NCBI GenBank assembly: GCA_903970295.1
Contig: CAJCHQ010000075.1
Span: forward strand, 1 to 17,553
Direction of reading: 5' to 3'
Origin: Bryobacterales bacterium
GTDB lineage: Bacteria; Cyanobacteriota; Vampirovibrionia; Obscuribacterales; Obscuribacteraceae
Length of the DNA stretch: 17,553 bases
The position numbers and the translations under genes are program-made. This document shows, in pieces, positions 1-7,161 of this stretch. The notes below the pieces were generated by a model. It made no database searches, was not told the origin of the DNA, and was given only the letters and a program-made list of their open reading frames with translations. Numbering within the stretch: the first letter of the stretch is position 1; each line of letters starts with the position of its first letter.

Positions 1-1
1 A

Positions 2-1225
2 CGTGAATTGATTGCAATAGCCTGGCAAGGCATCCGCGACAACCGCATGCGCAGCTTGCTCACAATCACTGGTATCGTCATTGGTATTGGAGCGGTTATC
101 GTGCTTTTGGCAATCGGTAAAGGAGCCGAACTCGAAACCCAGAAACAAATTCAAGCTCTGGGATCAAACCTTGTCTACATCGCCCCCGGTGCAGCCAGCA
201 CTTCCAGCATCTCCGCTGGACAGGGCAGCGCTGCCACATTGACTTATGACGATGCGGCCGCCATCCGCGATTTTTGTCCGGTCGTAGAAGATGCCGTAGC
301 CGTTTACAACTCGAACTTCCAGGTACAGCATGCCGGATTGAACACAGCAACAAGAATCACAGCATCTGATCCATCGTTCACGACAGTGCGCAATATCAAG
401 GCGGTGGAAGGACGCTTCTTCAACCAGGCTGATTACGACTCATACTCTCGCGTCTGTGTTCTAGGCGATACGGTTGTGGAAAATCTGTTCGGCGAGGAAG
501 AAGATCCGGTCGGCAAAACGGTGCTGATCCGTGGCGAACTGTTCAATGTTATCGGCGTCATGGAGCACAAGGGATTCAGCGGCTTCCAGGATACTGACGA
601 TGCCGTCTATGTACCACTGAGCACGGGCTACAACTGTTTGTTCGGCACGAACGCTTCGACCGGGCGGTCAGTAAAGAACATACTTGTGCAACTAAAAGAC
701 GGAGATGACGTGACACCGGCAGAATTTCAGATTACCAACCTGTTGCGATTGCGACATAAAATCGTGCCTCCGATACCGGATGATTTCATGATCCGCACCC
801 AGGCAGATCTGATGGATACAGCACAATCTGTCAATCGCGTCTTTACCATACTTCTCGGAGCAACCGCCGGAATTTCGCTTCTAGTGGGCGGCATCGGCAT
901 CATGAATATCATGCTTGTTTCTGTCACAGAGCGCACTCGCGAAATCGGCATCCGCAAGGCAATCGGTGCAAGATATCTAGACATCATGATGCAGTTCGTC
1001 ATTGAAGCTATCGTGCTTTCGCTCAGTGGTGGCGTCCTCGGTATTTTTCTCGGCTTATTCGGCGCTGACATGATCACCAGATTGGCAAAATGGACGACAG
1101 TCGTGACACCAATTTCCGTTATCCTCTCTTTTCTGGTGTCGATCGTGATCGGTTTGTTCTTCGGCATCTATCCAGCAAGAAGAGCAGCGAGATTGGATCC
1201 AATTGTCGCTCTCCGGGCGGATTGA
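2..1225 (+). CDS. MacB/FtsX-type ABC transporter permease (5' end outside window)
   Basis: Inner-membrane permease subunit of a MacB-type ABC exporter, the class that drives efflux or extraction of substrates such as macrolides, peptides or lipoproteins by mechanotransmission. The first in-window start-like codon is TTG at 8, but the frame is open to the left edge and family members usually have about ten residues before the conserved first helix, so the true start is probably upstream. Numbering from that TTG, helix 1 is at about residues 17-39, followed by a MacB periplasmic core domain to about 270. The FtsX region follows, with the diagnostic GGIGIMNIML segment near 293-302, the TERTREIGIRKAIGA coupling segment, two more helices, and a terminal YPARRAARLDP tail. 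It is separated by only 3 bases from the ATPase gene, so the two are certainly one operon. The substrate cannot be told from sequence. Very confident of the family. Confidence 0.95.
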   Translation, partial: RELIAIAWQGIRDNRMRSLLTITGIVIGIGAVIVLLAIGKGAELETQKQIQALGSNLVYIAPGAASTSSISAGQGSAATLTYDDAAAIRDFCPVVEDAVAVYNSNFQVQHAGLNTATRITASDPSFTTVRNIKAVEGRFFNQADYDSYSRVCVLGDTVVENLFGEEEDPVGKTVLIRGELFNVIGVMEHKGFSGFQDTDDAVYVPLSTGYNCLFGTNASTGRSVKNILVQLKDGDDVTPAEFQITNLLRLRHKIVPPIPDDFMIRTQADLMDTAQSVNRVFTILLGATAGISLLVGGIGIMNIMLVSVTERTREIGIRKAIGARYLDIMMQFVIEAIVLSLSGGVLGIFLGLFGADMITRLAKWTTVVTPISVILSFLVSIVIGLFFGIYPARRAARLDPIVALRAD

Positions 1226-1228
1226 TCA

Positions 1229-1939
1229 ATGAAAAAACTGATCGAACTGAAGAATGTAGTCAAGACATACACGCTTGGTGGCGAGCCTGTGCATGCTCTC
1301 GCCGGTATCAATCTGACGATCAATCAGGGCGAATACGTGGCGATCATGGGCACTTCGGGCTCAGGCAAATCCACCCTCATGAATATCGTCGGCTGTCTCG
1401 ATCGGCCGACTACAGGCGAGTACAACTTAGACGGGCGACCCGTCCATCAATACGACTCGGACGAACTTGCGGGAATTCGCAATCGCACTGTCGGTTTCAT
1501 CTTTCAACAATTCAATCTCTTGCCACAAATGACAGCTTTGCATAACGTGATGCTGCCTCTTATATACGCGGGCATCCCCAACGAGCAAAGACGACAACGG
1601 GCTGAAGAGGTACTGACCATGGTGGGTTTGAGCTCGCGGTTGAATCACCGTCCCAGTGAACTATCGGGAGGCCAGCAGCAACGCGTTTCGATCGCCAGAG
1701 CATTGGCCAACCATCCTAAGTTACTGCTCGCCGATGAGCCGACTGGTGCACTTGACAGTCACACAGCTGCAGAGCTGATGAATCTAATCGACCGATTCGT
1801 GCTTGAAGGTATGACTGTAATCGTCGTCACTCACGATCCAGAAACAGCCAAAAGAGCCAAAAGAATTGTTCGCGTCAAAGATGGTTCCATCACTGGAGAC
1901 GAGCTGACCGCAGCGATCTCAGCTGAGACTCTACCATAA
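1229..1939 (+). CDS. ABC transporter ATP-binding protein, MacB/LolD type
   Basis: Cytoplasmic ATPase of 236 residues that powers the adjacent MacB-type permease. All nucleotide-binding motifs are intact: Walker [10 protein letters not shown] (41-49), Q-loop [10 protein letters not shown] (90-99), signature LSGGQQQR (145-152), Walker B LLLADEP (165-171) followed by TGALDS, and the H-loop histidine in VTHD (H202). Length and the FQQFNLLP Q-loop are typical of the LolD/MacB/FtsE group of export ATPases rather than of importers. The ATG lies 3 bases after the permease stop; only a weak purine stretch precedes it, so translation is probably coupled to the upstream gene. No further transporter gene follows, so any membrane-fusion partner would lie upstream, outside the window. 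Confidence 0.96.
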   Translation: MKKLIELKNVVKTYTLGGEPVHALAGINLTINQGEYVAIMGTSGSGKSTLMNIVGCLDRPTTGEYNLDGRPVHQYDSDELAGIRNRTVGFIFQQFNLLPQMTALHNVMLPLIYAGIPNEQRRQRAEEVLTMVGLSSRLNHRPSELSGGQQQRVSIARALANHPKLLLADEPTGALDSHTAAELMNLIDRFVLEGMTVIVVTHDPETAKRAKRIVRVKDGSITGDELTAAISAETLP

Positions 1940-2157
1940 CCGGCTGCCGGCCGGCTTGCAATCCGACCAGTCCCTTTTTGCACTTTTGCACCGCAGTATA
2001 CTTGACGACATTTGCGTGCAAGACGCAGTCAAGAGAACAGTTAGCTATTAATGTTCGCATGCTGAATCCAGTTTAAACTGAAGCTGTCGGCCATAGATTT
2101 TGTTGCTGAGTATGGCTCGATTTGTTGAACACTGCGTTATACAGGAAAGAGCTTCTA

Positions 2158-2442
2158 ATGAAAAAACAACAACTGGCACTAGTGGCTGCCCTCTTTGTAG
2201 GTCTAGCCGGAATCAACACAGCAGCATTTGCTGACGATGCATGGTTCGTTCACCACGATCACAACCATGATGGACATTGGGATTGGAGAGAATTTAGAGC
2301 CGCCCACTACGAGTGGTACAAAGCTCACCCTACCGAAAGACGCTATAAAGATGCCGAATTGCGCGCCGAATTCGATAGAATGGCAGCTGCCCACCACGGC
2401 TGGGTTGCTCCCGATGATGTCCGCACCTGGCACACATGGTAA
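2158..2442 (+). CDS. Small exported protein with a single EF-hand
   Basis: Predicted 94-residue exported protein, function unknown. The start is the ATG at 2158, set by a good Shine-Dalgarno AGGAAAGA at 2143-2150 with a 7-base spacer; an in-frame TTG further upstream is less likely. Residues 1-25 form a signal peptide (KK n-region, hydrophobic core, AFA-DD cleavage site). The mature part carries a canonical EF-hand loop, DHNHDGHWDWRE, with Asp, Asn, Asp at positions 1, 3 and 5, Gly at 6 and Glu at 12, so calcium binding is likely. A second helix-loop-helix near the C-terminus (HHGWVAPDD) has the right spacing but lacks almost all ligands. The mature chain is rich in Trp, His and Tyr. It is preceded by a 218-base gap and followed by two hairpins, so it is probably a single-gene transcript. 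Confidence 0.8.
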   Translation: MKKQQLALVAALFVGLAGINTAAFADDAWFVHHDHNHDGHWDWREFRAAHYEWYKAHPTERRYKDAELRAEFDRMAAAHHGWVAPDDVRTWHTW

Positions 2443-2446
2443 TGAG

Positions 2447-2468
2447 CTGAGAGACAATTGTTTCTCAG
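2447..2468. other. Hairpin just after the EF-hand gene
   Basis: Nine-base arms CTGAGAGAC and GTTTCTCAG around an AATT loop, beginning 4 bases after the stop codon, with one G-T pair. It has no T-run after it, so it may stabilise the 3' end or act with the next hairpin rather than terminate alone. Confidence 0.45.
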
Positions 2469-2485
2469 TCAGTCGATAAACAAAT

Positions 2486-2519
2486 GAGCACGGTTGCAGA
2501 TAATTCTGCAGCCGTGTTC
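2486..2519 (+). terminator. Strong hairpin, probable terminator of the EF-hand gene
   Basis: Arms GAGCACGGTTGCAG (2486-2499) and CTGCAGCCGTGTTC (2506-2519) pair over 14 bases with two G-T wobbles around the loop ATAATT. Only a short CTTT follows, so it is a weak intrinsic terminator by sequence, but its strength and its position 44 bases after the stop make transcript termination or 3'-end protection the best reading. Confidence 0.55.
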
Positions 2520-2578
2520 GCTTTAGGCGACACTGCGAAGAAGTTGCTAAGATTACTGAAACGAGGTCGAAGTGTCAG

Positions 2579-3277
2579 TTGCCTGAACAAAGAAAGAGTG
2601 CAAAGAGAGTTCTGCGATGCGTTGCGGTCAGTGATTTTCACATGCGCGATGTGATTACGCCCGATGCAGATTTGCTTCTGGTCGGTGGAGACATGACATT
2701 CAAAGGCGAAAGATACGAATTAGAATGGTTCAAAAATTGGTTAAGCAGGCAGCCGCAAAAACGAAAAATCTGGATCGCGGGCAACCACGAAATGGGCCTG
2801 GAATATATGCCGGAATTAGCCGGCACCATCGCCCAAGAAACCAATTCAATTTACCTCAATGACTCATTTACAGAAATATACGGTCTCAAAATTTGGGGAT
2901 CGCCTATCACTCCCTGGTTTTATGATTGGGCATTCAATCGCAGACGCGGAGCCGATATCAGCAAACACTGGCAGTTGATTCCGGAAGGTCTGGACATTCT
3001 GATCACACATGGTCCACCCTACGGTTATGGAGACAAAGTCTACAGTGGGCAAAATGTCGGTTGCGAAGATCTGCTCGAAGTCCTGCAGAATAAGCTGGTC
3101 AAGCCACCACGATTCCATATCTTCGGACACATTCACAGCGCTTATGGTCGCAGCAAAATCGAGCGGAGCGATGGTAAAACGATCGAGTGCATCAACGCCT
3201 CCATTTGCAACGAAGAATACAAAATGGCTAATGCGCCAGTTGAATTCGAACTGACCCGCTCTTTCATTGAGCATTGA
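2579..3277 (+). CDS. Calcineurin-like metallophosphoesterase, MPPED-like
   Basis: Predicted cytoplasmic dinuclear-metal phosphoesterase of 232 residues. All five metallophosphatase blocks are visible: SDFH (D19, H21), GGDMT (D38), GNHE (N69, H70), ITHGPP (H144) and FGHIH (H184, H186). The THGPPYGYGD block and the short length resemble the MPPED1/MPPED2 (UPF0046) branch, whose members hydrolyse phosphodiesters in vitro; the natural substrate is unknown. The start is assigned to TTG at 2579 because the first in-frame ATG (residue 22) lies after the D19-x-H21 metal motif and would destroy it. A weak GAGGT lies 12 bases upstream. No signal peptide is seen. It ends 30 bases before the next gene. 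Confidence 0.88.
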   Translation: MPEQRKSAKRVLRCVAVSDFHMRDVITPDADLLLVGGDMTFKGERYELEWFKNWLSRQPQKRKIWIAGNHEMGLEYMPELAGTIAQETNSIYLNDSFTEIYGLKIWGSPITPWFYDWAFNRRRGADISKHWQLIPEGLDILITHGPPYGYGDKVYSGQNVGCEDLLEVLQNKLVKPPRFHIFGHIHSAYGRSKIERSDGKTIECINASICNEEYKMANAPVEFELTRSFIEH

Positions 3278-3307
3278 CGCGCCGGCATAATCTGCTTAGA
3301 TTTAAGT

Positions 3308-4024
3308 ATGCCGTTCTCATTCATGCCAAGTCACAAATGCTGTCAGCTCGCCTCGACAGTATTGCTTGCCCTGTCGGCAAGTGCGCTCGTCGTTCACGCT
3401 CAAAACGAACAGCAAATGGAAAGCATGTTGGATCAAGTCGACAACACTTTTTCACAACCACAAAATAACAATGCCGGCTCAAACGCAGGCACTCGTTTAC
3501 AAAGCGGTACATCACTAAACAACGGCATGCCGCAAGGCAACGGTATGATGCCGCAAGGCAACGGCATGATGCCGCAAGGCAACGGTATGGCGCCCCAGGG
3601 CGGGCCATTGGCAGCATTTCGCGCGCTATTCGGTAACCAGGCGAAGGCGGCTCCGAAACCTCCGCCAAAACCCAAAAATTTACTGCAAATTCTTTTCGAC
3701 GATGGCGGCTCCGGCACAAGCGATCCGTCGAAACTTGGCAATGCCCGGGAAAATCTGCAAACGGCTCGCGACCGAGCACAGCAAGCCGAAGGCGACGCGT
3801 CGCGAGCGAGCAGTGGGTCGGACAAAGATGCCAGGCGGTCAGCCGCGGAATCTGCTCGGTATGCCGCCAGCGCTGCCCGGGAAGCCGCTGACAGAGCGAC
3901 CGCGGCCGCGGCAGGTGGGAGCAGCGAAGCCAACGATGCGGCACAACAAGCTCGCGACGCCGCCGATCGGGCCCAAGGGGCGGCCGACCGGGCTACGGCA
4001 AACGCCGAGGGCGGCGGCTGGTAG
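3308..4024 (+). CDS. Exported alanine-rich protein with MPQGNGM repeats
   Basis: I do not recognise this 238-residue protein. Residues 1-31 look like a signal peptide (hydrophobic STVLLALSASALVV, cleavage after VHA); a second possible ATG at 3323 gives the same mature protein. Next comes a Gln/Asn-rich segment, then three exact MPQGNGM heptads and a degenerate fourth copy (about 74-101), a Pro/Lys hinge (PPPKPK), and from about residue 140 an alanine-rich, highly charged region with regular ARxxAxxA spacing, which predicts long amphipathic helices or a coiled coil. The chain ends in EGGGW. No enzyme motif is seen. A structural, cell-envelope or surface role is an inference only. No clear Shine-Dalgarno precedes either ATG. 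GC-rich codon use in the repeat-rich 3' half differs from the neighbours, as expected for Ala/Arg/Gly-rich sequence. Confidence 0.7.
   Translation: MPFSFMPSHKCCQLASTVLLALSASALVVHAQNEQQMESMLDQVDNTFSQPQNNNAGSNAGTRLQSGTSLNNGMPQGNGMMPQGNGMMPQGNGMAPQGGPLAAFRALFGNQAKAAPKPPPKPKNLLQILFDDGGSGTSDPSKLGNARENLQTARDRAQQAEGDASRASSGSDKDARRSAAESARYAASAAREAADRATAAAAGGSSEANDAAQQARDAADRAQGAADRATANAEGGGW
3527..3589 (+). repeat. Three tandem 21-bp units inside the alanine-rich protein gene
   Basis: Three adjacent 21-base copies (3527-3547, 3548-3568, 3569-3589) encode MPQGNGM each time and differ only by a silent T/C at one site. A decayed fourth copy (APQGG) follows. The near identity at DNA level suggests recent slippage expansion, so copy number may vary between strains. 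Confidence 0.95.
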
Positions 4025-4091
4025 ATCGATTTTCAAGATGGGAAAATTGAAGCGTAAATTTCAACATCCCGTTTGAGGTAATCGCTGCGCT

Positions 4092-4544
4092 ATGGAAGTA
4101 GTCAAGGTTGGAGCGCTAAAAGATCTGATTGGCAAAGAACTTGGGCCATCGGAATGGACACTCATCGATCAAAATCGCATCAACCAATTCGCCGATGTCA
4201 CTGAAGACCATCAATGGATTCACACGAACCCCGAGCGCTGCGCCAAGGAAATGCCCGGTGGCACTACCATCGCTCACGGCTATTTGACGCTCTCACTGGT
4301 GCCGAATCTCCTCAATCAAATTCTCTTGATCGAGGACGCGGTCAGACTGATCAATTATGGTACTAACAAGATTCGCTTCAGCAGTGCGGTCCCTGTCGGC
4401 TCGAAAGTCAGACTGCGGTACAAGATCATTTCAGTCGAAAACAAAAGAGTGCTCGGACAACTGCTCACCAGCGAAATCACTATTGATATCGAAGGGCAAT
4501 CCAAACCGGCTTTGACTATGGAAATGCTCAGCCTCGTATCCTGA
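4092..4544 (+). CDS. MaoC-family (R)-specific enoyl-CoA hydratase-like protein
   Basis: Hot-dog-fold hydratase of 150 residues, the usual length of single-domain MaoC/NodN/Rv0130-type proteins, which hydrate trans-2-enoyl-CoA to (R)-3-hydroxyacyl-CoA in fatty acid or polyhydroxyalkanoate metabolism. The diagnostic block FADVTEDHQWIH (33-44) supplies the catalytic pair D39 and H44 in the D-x4-H spacing of hydratase 2, followed by the family's IAHGYLTLSL segment (about 60-69). The ATG at 4092 is preceded by GAGGT at 4075-4079. It ends 15 bases before the convergent gene on the other strand with no clear terminator between them, so the two transcripts may overlap. Substrate chain length cannot be judged. 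Confidence 0.9.
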   Translation: MEVVKVGALKDLIGKELGPSEWTLIDQNRINQFADVTEDHQWIHTNPERCAKEMPGGTTIAHGYLTLSLVPNLLNQILLIEDAVRLINYGTNKIRFSSAVPVGSKVRLRYKIISVENKRVLGQLLTSEITIDIEGQSKPALTMEMLSLVS

Positions 4545-4559
4545 TATCCGTGGCATTCC

Positions 4560-5669
4560 TCACAGGTGCAGGCGTTTTTGCACCCAGGCATAAGAACGCG
4601 GAAAAATTAGCTTCATGTTAACAGTTTGGCTGCCACGAGCACCGAGCAAGTCCGAGACAATCTCGGCGCAGGTTTCTGATGGTCCACTGTCTCCGGCCTG
4701 AACAAACAAAACCACATTCGTTTCGAGGTAGAGTGGTGCTCTCATATCGACAGCGTAGGCATCTCTAAATTCTGGATTCTTAGAAAAATTGCCCATCAAG
4801 TCGTCGACCGCATGTCCGACCTCGTTGAAAAATGTGGCCTCGATATCCGCGGCAGGGAAAGGGTCCTCAGCGATATTCGTCGTCGCATTCACCGGCCGCT
4901 CACAAACCCAGATATCGTGCCCGTAAGTGTGACCACGATCGTTAGACATTGTCTGATTGTCGTAAGAATGTTTAGTGGTTAAACAGTCCGGCCACCTATC
5001 AACCAAACTGCAAGTCAAATGAATGGTGGCATCACTGTTATCCAGGACACTGATCAAATTAGGAGGAATTTTGGTGATCGCCTTGTCGAGCATTGCCTTG
5101 GTAAGAGGAGAAACGGGCGGATGACCCATTTCTGACTTGACGACTTCGAAGCGATTTTTAAATTTAGCTGGCGGAGTTTTTGCCACACCACTTGCAGTGT
5201 AGACTTTAGCACCAGGCGCGGTGGCATTAGCGCTCGCAGTCACCAAAGTAGTAGCGGCAGCCGCTCCCGCTGTTGCCGGCGCGGCCACTGCTGAAACTGT
5301 TCCTGCTGTTGGCGCTGCTGCAGCCGCTTTGAGCATAGTCTCTGCTTTCTTTCTATATTCGTCGGCAGCTTTGGCCTCGGGAGTATTCTTGAACGTCGAG
5401 CTGGTCATTTTGAAGCGTTCAGCGGCCTCTGCATATCTTCCCTGGGCGTAGAAACAATTTCCGGAAAGCAGCCATGGTCTCGCCTCGAGATTTCCATCAG
5501 TAATCGATTTCCAGAACATTTCACCGGCTTCTTTATAGCGATGCGCGGTGTACAACTGCATCGCTTGAGCGTATTCAGTTTCTTGAGAAGCTCGAGCGGT
5601 AAGACATAAAACTTTGCCCCAGAGAAGCGAAAGCATAATGCCTGCAAGAACAATTCTCAGACGCGACAT
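4560..5669 (-). CDS. Exported TPR protein with a gluzincin-like domain lacking the first zinc histidine
   Basis: Predicted exported protein of 369 residues. A signal peptide covers about 1-28 (cleavage after ARA). Two TPR-like helical pairs follow (about 33-115), then an Ala/Thr/Pro-rich flexible linker (about 115-160). The C-terminal domain (about 175-369) looks like a zinc metallopeptidase of the gluzincin or anthrax-lethal-factor-like type: FFNEVGHAVDD, a downstream EFRDAYAVD segment and a second motif SETCAEIV placed 46 residues after H286, the place of the third zinc-ligand Glu (E332). The first histidine of HExxH is asparagine (N282, codon AAC), while E283 and H286 remain. Six cysteines suggest disulfides. 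It follows the isochorismatase-family gene by 24 bases on the same strand with a good AGGA site, so they are probably co-transcribed. Proteolytic activity is doubtful. Confidence 0.75.
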   Translation of the reverse strand: MSRLRIVLAGIMLSLLWGKVLCLTARASQETEYAQAMQLYTAHRYKEAGEMFWKSITDGNLEARPWLLSGNCFYAQGRYAEAAERFKMTSSTFKNTPEAKAADEYRKKAETMLKAAAAAPTAGTVSAVAAPATAGAAAATTLVTASANATAPGAKVYTASGVAKTPPAKFKNRFEVVKSEMGHPPVSPLTKAMLDKAITKIPPNLISVLDNSDATIHLTCSLVDRWPDCLTTKHSYDNQTMSNDRGHTYGHDIWVCERPVNATTNIAEDPFPAADIEATFFNEVGHAVDDLMGNFSKNPEFRDAYAVDMRAPLYLETNVVLFVQAGDSGPSETCAEIVSDLLGARGSQTVNMKLIFPRSYAWVQKRLHL

Positions 5670-5693
5670 TCTCGTTTTCCTAAAAGGTTAAGG

Positions 5694-6275
5694 CTACTTC
5701 GTGAGTGTTATACCCAGCAAGTCGAATTTGCCCAATATTTGCGCCGTCGTCACCACTTCAGCAAACTCATTGTGCAGTGAGGCCAGTGCCACGCGATGAA
5801 CAAGATCAGGTTCGAACACAGTACCATCGGGCAACGATTTTGGAAAGGTAGCGGTCGCATCCGCCACGACGAAAGCAGTAAAACCAAGATTGCCAGCCAT
5901 TCGCGTCGTTGTCGAAACACAATGATCGGTGGTCAGTCCGCACAAAACGAGAGTGTCAATCTGCATTTCTCTCAGAGTCTCTTCTAATCGCGTGCCGATA
6001 AAGCAACTGTTTACGTGCTTTGTCATTTGCATTTCGCCCACTGCGGGCTGTACCTCAGGCTTGAATAGATGGCCTGGACGGTCGGACCGCAGCGGTGAAT
6101 CAAGCTCTAAGGAGAGGTGCTGGAAGTGAATGATCGGGTATTTAGCGGCGCGCCAGGCGGTCAATAGTTCGACGATTTTCTCCTCGGCTTGCGGATTATT
6201 GCGCTCGCCCCAGTATGGGTCATCAAAGCCTTGCTGCACGTCAATGAGAATCAGTGCTGGTCTTCCGCTTGTCAT
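5694..6275 (-). CDS. Isochorismatase-family cysteine hydrolase
   Basis: Cytoplasmic hydrolase of 193 residues, the usual family size. The catalytic triad is visible: D12 in LILIDVQQGF, K86 in MTKHVNSCF, and the nucleophile C119 in GLTTDHCVSTTTRMA. The VFEPDLVHRVALASLHNEFAEVV tail region is typical of the nicotinamidase/isochorismatase-like group that includes hydrolases of amides, carbamates and ureido compounds. Which substrate is used cannot be decided. The ATG at 6275 has GAGGCGAG just upstream. The stop is 24 bases before the TPR/gluzincin-like gene, suggesting a two-gene operon. No link between the two functions is obvious. Confidence 0.92.
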   Translation of the reverse strand: MTSGRPALILIDVQQGFDDPYWGERNNPQAEEKIVELLTAWRAAKYPIIHFQHLSLELDSPLRSDRPGHLFKPEVQPAVGEMQMTKHVNSCFIGTRLEETLREMQIDTLVLCGLTTDHCVSTTTRMAGNLGFTAFVVADATATFPKSLPDGTVFEPDLVHRVALASLHNEFAEVVTTAQILGKFDLLGITLTK

Positions 6276-6477
6276 AGACTCGCCTCATCGAAACAACGAC
6301 TAGCATAACAGCTGCCATTGTCGATGGTGCATGACTAGGTACCCGGAGAAGAAAGCCACGGAGAAGATGGGAGCACTCCCAAGCGATTCAGTCAGCAGAA
6401 TATTCATTATCAGACGAGCCATGGTCATCATTGCTGGGTAGAAAATTCTGGGTACGTGATTTCGGCGAGGGATTTTT

Positions 6478-7161
6478 ATGATCAAGTGGCTGCAATCCAT
6501 CTTCCATTCATTAGGAGCCTCTGGATTGGTAGCGAATGCCGAGGCAGCTTACGGGGAGAAACAATATGCCGAAGCAAAACAACAGGCCTCGGAAGCTCTG
6601 CGCATCTATGAAGGAACCGCTCCCGATGATGACGGCATAGTGAAATGTTTGTATGTATTGGGACAAGCACTGCGCCGAACGAACGAAGAAGCAGAAGCCG
6701 AGAAAGTCTTCGAGAAGGGCGAACGGATCATCAACCGCACGGCTTCGCTAGAGCGGTCGCGAACAGGGAGCACCGATGTGGCTAATCTATTGACCGCATA
6801 CGGCGACCTGAAAAAATCGCAAAAAGATATGGCCACGGCCGAGGCGTTATACAGAAAGAGTCTGACCGTTTTGCAGACGATGAACGAAGGCTTGGGTCCT
6901 GAGGCGGTGCAGACCTTGCATGCGCTGGGTTCGATGTGCATGGAAAAATCCGACTATAGCGAGGCCTCCGGACATCTGATGCAGGCTTTGCAATTGCTCG
7001 AAGATTTTCCCAATCACTGGGCTTTCCTGGAGCAACAGACTCTTCTGTCCAACGTTTTGTCCGACGCAGCCTTTTGCCAAACCAAGTTAGGCAAAAACAG
7101 AGAAAGCGCCGAACTCGAAGCTCGCGCCAAAGAAATTCGCGACACCATCACTCAGAGTTAG
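6478..7161 (+). CDS. Tetratricopeptide-repeat protein
   Basis: A 227-residue, almost entirely helical protein made of about five TPR units (near residues 19-52, 54-87, 100-135, 141-175 and 180-220). Typical signatures are AYGEKQYAEAKQQASEAL, LYRKSLTVLQ and ALGSMCMEKSDYSEASGHL, of the kinesin-light-chain-like TPR_12 type. TPR arrays bind partner proteins; no partner is identifiable here. There is no convincing signal peptide, although the first 15 residues are mildly amphipathic. The start is fixed by GCGAGGGAT at 6466-6473 directly before the ATG. Its TAG overlaps the stop codon of the convergent fabH gene. Confidence 0.87.
   Translation: MIKWLQSIFHSLGASGLVANAEAAYGEKQYAEAKQQASEALRIYEGTAPDDDGIVKCLYVLGQALRRTNEEAEAEKVFEKGERIINRTASLERSRTGSTDVANLLTAYGDLKKSQKDMATAEALYRKSLTVLQTMNEGLGPEAVQTLHALGSMCMEKSDYSEASGHLMQALQLLEDFPNHWAFLEQQTLLSNVLSDAAFCQTKLGKNRESAELEARAKEIRDTITQS

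Noticed and set aside
1940..1978. Terminator after the ABC ATPase gene
   Set aside because: CCGGC/GCCGG can form a 5-bp hairpin at 1940-1954, but the T-run is about 20 bases further on, too far for an intrinsic terminator.
3321..3944. Long antisense open frames opposite the alanine-rich protein gene
   Set aside because: Repeat-rich, GC-rich coding sequence commonly opens other frames; the translations are low-complexity without domains, and the plus strand has a signal peptide and repeats that make sense.
6300..6500. Minus-strand open frame between the isochorismatase-family and TPR genes
   Set aside because: Short, overlaps the start of the TPR gene, no ribosome site and no recognisable domain.
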